DNA of 64,000 nucleotides from NCBI RefSeq assembly GCF_004766045.1, contig NZ_SPQQ01000009.1, forward strand, positions 62,001 through 126,000, in the 5' to 3' direction. The DNA is from Desulfosporosinus fructosivorans. Lineage in GTDB: Bacteria; Bacillota; Desulfitobacteriia; Desulfitobacteriales; Desulfitobacteriaceae. The translations under genes and the position numbers were made by a program. The notes under the pieces are model-generated. The model was given only the letters and a program-made list of their open reading frames with translations, was not told the origin of the DNA and did not search any database. The stretch's first letter is position 1. Each line of letters begins with the position of its first letter. Of the stretch, positions 61,011-64,000 are shown in pieces.

Positions 61011-62591
61011 TTGAAAAGGACCCCTTTGAAGTTACGGACCAAAATCGCCTTACTTTCTTTTACGTTAGTCTTAAGTTCTGTTCTGCTGGTGGGTATCGTT
61101 ATCATGGAACGAGTTTCACGTTCTATGGAACAAGAGATCGGTATGCGGGCTATGGCGATTGCTCGTACTGTTGCACAATTAGAAGATGTGCAGGAAAATC
61201 TTGATCAAGAGGACGGATCAAAACTAATTCAACCGATGGCAGAAAAAATTCGCTTAGCCACAGGAGTGGATTACATAGTCATTTTCGATATGAATCGAAT
61301 CCGTTTCTCCCATCCTCTTCAGGATAGAATTGGTACGCTTTTCACAGATGGGGATGAAGGACCTTCCTTGAAAAACCAAGAATACCTCTCCCCTTCTATT
61401 GGGGTCCAAGGTCCTGCTGTCAGAGCATTTGTCCCGATCAAAGCCGACGAGGGAACTAGGCAGGTCGGTGTGGTGTCCGTAGGTATTCTAACCCCAACTA
61501 TCCAGGAAATTATTCGAGCGCTACGTTTTGAACTGTATATTTCCCTGCTTATAGGCGTACTTTTAGGCAGTTTAGGGTCTCTTTATTTGGCTAGAAACAT
61601 AAAGAAGAACATGTTTAGTATGGAACCCGAGGAGATTGCTAAACTTGTAGAAGAAAGAGTCGCAATTTTTCAGGCCCTGGAAGAAGGAATTATTGCTGTG
61701 GACATCAGAGGCTGGGTCACCCTACTTAACAGTGAGGCACGTAGGATCACTGGTATAAATACAGACAATATTGGTTTTTCCTTAGAAGAAATTGTAGGCA
61801 TACCGGGGTTGCTAACAAAAATGTTAAGTGGGGATGTCCTAGAAAACTGGGAATTGGTTATCCATAATACTTTAGTTTTAGCTAATATTCTTCCGATTCG
61901 TATTGAGGGGAAAATGGCGGGCGCTGTCTTTACTTTTCGTGATAAAACCGAGGTGAAGAAAATGGCGGAGGAACTCACCGGAGTTAAGACATTCATCGAA
62001 GCCCTTCGCGCACAGAACCATGAATCTCAGAACAAGCTGCACACAATCGCTGGTCTGCTACAACTGGGTAAGGATCAACAAGCCTTAGATTATATTTTTG
62101 AGGTCACCGAAGAACAACAGGAAATCATCGGATTTATTAACAAGAACATCAAGAATGCCAGCGTAGCAGGACTTCTCCTTGGCAAATATAGCCGAGCAAA
62201 GGAACTCCATTTGAAGCTATTTTTTGATCCAGATTGCTATTTAGGTGATTTGCCCGAGCATATCGAAATCGGCAAGTTGGTATTGATTCTAGGTAATTTA
62301 TTGGACAACTCCTTTGAAGCGCTCAATGGAAGAAAGTTGGCTGAGGTCCATTGCTTTGTATTTCAGGGCGAAGATCTTGTTATTAGTGTGGAAGATACCG
62401 GTGCGGGTATAGACGATGTGATTATCGACCGATTATACGAATGGGGATTTACAACCAAGGAGACGCTTAATCATGGAATCGGACTTTCCTTGGTAAAGAA
62501 CGCAATAAGTAGCCTAAATGGCATAATTGAAATCGAAACAGGGGCCTGGGGAACGAGATTTCTAGTCAGGATACCGTTAGCTGGAAAATAA
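61011..62591 (+). CDS. CitA/DcuS/DctS-family sensor histidine kinase
   Basis: A 526-residue membrane kinase. First membrane helix about 12-32, extracytoplasmic PAS-like (sCache) domain about 33-170 (GVDYIVIFDMNRIRFSHPLQ), second helix about 178-200, cytosolic PAS about 218-310, then the DHp helix with ALRAQNHESQNKLHTIAGLL (phospho-His337) and the ATPase domain (ILGNLLDNSFEAL, VSVEDTGAGI-type VEDTGAGIDD, NHGIGLSLVKNAI). Q-N-H-E-x-x-N-K-L is the mark of the CitA/DcuS group, which senses citrate or C4-dicarboxylates. Start is TTG 61011 behind AGGGAGTGAGGA. No response regulator follows. Confidence 0.92.
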   Translation: MKRTPLKLRTKIALLSFTLVLSSVLLVGIVIMERVSRSMEQEIGMRAMAIARTVAQLEDVQENLDQEDGSKLIQPMAEKIRLATGVDYIVIFDMNRIRFSHPLQDRIGTLFTDGDEGPSLKNQEYLSPSIGVQGPAVRAFVPIKADEGTRQVGVVSVGILTPTIQEIIRALRFELYISLLIGVLLGSLGSLYLARNIKKNMFSMEPEEIAKLVEERVAIFQALEEGIIAVDIRGWVTLLNSEARRITGINTDNIGFSLEEIVGIPGLLTKMLSGDVLENWELVIHNTLVLANILPIRIEGKMAGAVFTFRDKTEVKKMAEELTGVKTFIEALRAQNHESQNKLHTIAGLLQLGKDQQALDYIFEVTEEQQEIIGFINKNIKNASVAGLLLGKYSRAKELHLKLFFDPDCYLGDLPEHIEIGKLVLILGNLLDNSFEALNGRKLAEVHCFVFQGEDLVISVEDTGAGIDDVIIDRLYEWGFTTKETLNHGIGLSLVKNAISSLNGIIEIETGAWGTRFLVRIPLAGK

Positions 62592-62599
62592 CCAAAACT

Positions 62600-62640
62600 C
62601 AATAAAGAACGTGCGATATTACTTCGCGCGTTCTTTGTTG
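62600..62640 (+). terminator. terminator after the sensor kinase
   Basis: AAAGAACGTGCGA pairs with TCGCGCGTTCTTT (62604-62616 with 62624-62636) with one G-T pair; outer CAA/TTG also pair. Confirms that the kinase transcript ends without a regulator gene. Confidence 0.8.
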
Positions 62641-62785
62641 AGTCACTAACTATTTACTAGCTACTATACTCTTAACCACCAAAGATACTTTGAATCACCC
62701 CAACTTAGCGTGCAAACACCTCTCTTTTTGTAAAGATCCTATGGGGTGATCTCAATTTCCACACCAGGAATGTTCCTAAATACTT

Positions 62786-63253
62786 TTATCCTTGTACTAT
62801 TGGCCAACTGAATTCAGCTTTGACTAACTCTTTCTCTAGAATAAACTCCATAAGTAACTTAGCGGTTCCACCGGTAAGTTTTAGACACGCGCGCAAGTGA
62901 TCTGGCGAGTCAAACTCATGAAGATTTAATGCCCGGCAACAGGTCGCCCCGTTTTGCTTGAGAAAACGATTGTGGAAGTCATTAGCGAGATCATAGGCTG
63001 GTTCTCTGGCTATTCCTGGCTCTGCGCGCCCCTTAAATAGTCCCAAGACCATAACCGAGCCCGTTAGGGCTCCACACATGCAGCCAGCATGCCCTAACCC
63101 GCCTCCAAAGCCAGTAGCCATTTTCAAAGCCTCTGAGTTCAAAGGTTTATCGAGCATCTCGTTAAAAGTATGAACAATTGCCTCACTACAATTCAAGCCT
63201 TCTTTGAATTTATTACCCGCCCTTGAACGCGCTTCCAAAATTGCCTCACTCAT
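62786..63253 (-). CDS. C_GCAxxG_C_C family protein
   Basis: A 155-residue protein of the C_GCAxxG_C_C family: GLNCSEAIVHTFNE near the N-terminus, ATGFGGGLGHAGCMCGALTG (the GCxCGAxxG motif) and GATCCRALNLHEFDSPDH toward the C-terminus, giving the conserved cysteines. Members are thought to be small redox or metal-binding proteins; none is well characterised. It lies alone, leftward. The 391 nt upstream to 63644 contain no ORF I trust. Confidence 0.88.
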   Translation of the reverse strand: MSEAILEARSRAGNKFKEGLNCSEAIVHTFNEMLDKPLNSEALKMATGFGGGLGHAGCMCGALTGSVMVLGLFKGRAEPGIAREPAYDLANDFHNRFLKQNGATCCRALNLHEFDSPDHLRACLKLTGGTAKLLMEFILEKELVKAEFSWPIVQG

Positions 63254-63644
63254 TTGTTCTCCCCCTTTGCACTCTTTCCGATCTATAAAGATATTCTACA
63301 TCAATCACCTCATTCCTACTATTCAGAATAATTATATTATTTATATTTTATTACATCTTCTCGGCATAACGTCTTTCTGCAAATATGGATTAGGTCTATT
63401 TATATCGAAAGCGCGGAATTGACACTCACTGGCTTAAGGCTCGTGTCAAACGCAACGATTCTCTCTGAAGTACTCGATATAATGCCCTTAAGTTTTCTTT
63501 TTCTTGAAATAGTTGGTTGATAGAATAAATGAATTATTATTCATTTATTTTTGTGAATAGCTTAAAAGCCATAGATTTTCCCAGTAAAGTATATTACAGT
63601 ACAACTAAAGAATATTTGATTGCAGAGGATGGAGGAAATAAAAT
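63254..63644. other. 391-bp intergenic region between divergent genes
   Basis: AT-rich. Holds the promoters of the leftward C_GCAxxG_C_C gene and the rightward crotonase, neither of which I can place with confidence, and one clear palindrome at 63524-63549. No convincing small gene seen. Confidence 0.6.
63524..63549. promoter_or_regulatory. palindromic operator candidate upstream of the crotonase gene
   Basis: AATAAATGAAT-TATT-ATTCATTTATT, perfect 11-bp arms. The inner ATGAAT/ATTCAT halves resemble the FadR (TetR family) operator of Bacillus, which controls fatty acid degradation genes. It lies 96 nt upstream of the crotonase start. Confidence 0.5.
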
Positions 63645-64000
63645 GAGTTATGGAAAACATTTGGCGTTTAACAAGGATGGTAAAATCGGAATCATAACTT
63701 TGGATAATGCCAAAGGGTTCAATCTGGTAGGCACGGATTTCCTTTCTGAATTAGAGGGAATTCAAAAGCAAATCATTGCAGACCGCGACCTTGGAGGAAT
63801 TGTCATAAATGCCAACGGTGAGCATTTTTCAGCTGGAATTGATCTTAAGTTTCTGAAGGGTGTTAGCTCAGAGTTTATTATGGATAATCTGGTATGGTTG
63901 CAGAACCTCTACTCCTTTTGGCAGGAACTGCCTATACCTGTAATCGCAGCAGTTCACGGTTTTTGCTATGGTTCTGCCACCGAACTTATTCTGGGCTGCG
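63645..64000 (+). CDS. enoyl-CoA hydratase/isomerase (crotonase) family protein, 5' part
   Basis: ATG at 63645 follows GATGGAGGAAATAAA. The first 118 codons give LAFNKDGKIGIITLDNAKGF, GIVINANGEHFSAGIDLKFL (oxyanion-hole and CoA-binding segment, like GxGxxFSAGxDLK) and IPVIAAVHGFCYGSATELIL, the second half-site with the Gly that polarises the thioester. All are crotonase hallmarks. Whether it is a hydratase, isomerase or other member cannot be read from the first third. It continues beyond the window. Confidence 0.92.

Overview
The window looks like a chromosomal piece of a strictly anaerobic, low-to-mid GC Firmicute of the Desulfosporosinus/Desulfitobacterium type (Peptococcaceae). This is an inference from family content: the anaerobic cobalamin pathway (CbiD, CbiET, CbiG), clade-II single-chain PurL, GlgC/GlgD pairs, an HdrD-like membrane Fe-S reductase, TRAP C4-dicarboxylate transport, strong GGAGG ribosome sites and frequent GTG/TTG starts. 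No rRNA, tRNA, CRISPR array, intact insertion sequence or prophage was seen.

Layout. 1-10.8 kb: two cobalamin-riboswitch-controlled units, both reading leftward. One is cbiET-cobI-cobM-cbiG-cobJ (running off the left edge). The other is a probable alpha-ribazole kinase (cblS), an ECF S-component, a fused EcfAA' ATPase, EcfT and cbiD. 10.8-12.6 kb: small proteins (YkvA/DUF1232, coiled coil, DUF1540, DUF502). 12.8-28.7 kb: a duplicated glycogen cluster. Copy 1 is glgP-glgC-glgD-glgA plus a 1163-residue GH13-GH77 fusion; copy 2 is glgP-glgC-glgD plus a glgA with a large internal deletion. 28.9-36 kb: PspC protein, membrane Fe-S reductase, two paralogous 42-48 residue zinc-ribbon proteins around a phosphodiester glycosidase and a secreted protein, YtxJ, and an EamA exporter. 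36-44.9 kb: SsuABC-like ABC transporter, PatB/MalY aminotransferase, an orphan molybdenum hydroxylase large subunit, an M20 peptidase, a GNAT protein and a Mop-type molybdate-binding gene interrupted by an in-frame TGA. 44.9-56.5 kb: DinB, PurL, a PhoH-like ATPase, lipoprotein carbonic anhydrase, DedA, an APC permease and a double-GNAT protein. 56.7-62.6 kb: TRAP transporter (DctPQM), a second DctP and a divergent CitA/DcuS-type sensor kinase. 62.8-64 kb: a C_GCAxxG_C_C protein and the start of a crotonase gene.

How it works together. The B12 units couple de novo corrin synthesis to probable salvage of the lower-ligand riboside. The glg genes make, store and break down glycogen. The TRAP genes and kinase form a C4-dicarboxylate-type uptake and sensing module with a candidate operator of four 9-bp repeats between the divergent genes.

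The least expected signal is a dispersed family of palindrome-rich repeats: eleven copies recognised by eye between 11.8 and 52.3 kb. Most are intergenic, several sit exactly at stop codons of neighbouring genes, one is embedded in frame inside the molybdenum hydroxylase gene, and two create false N-terminal extensions.
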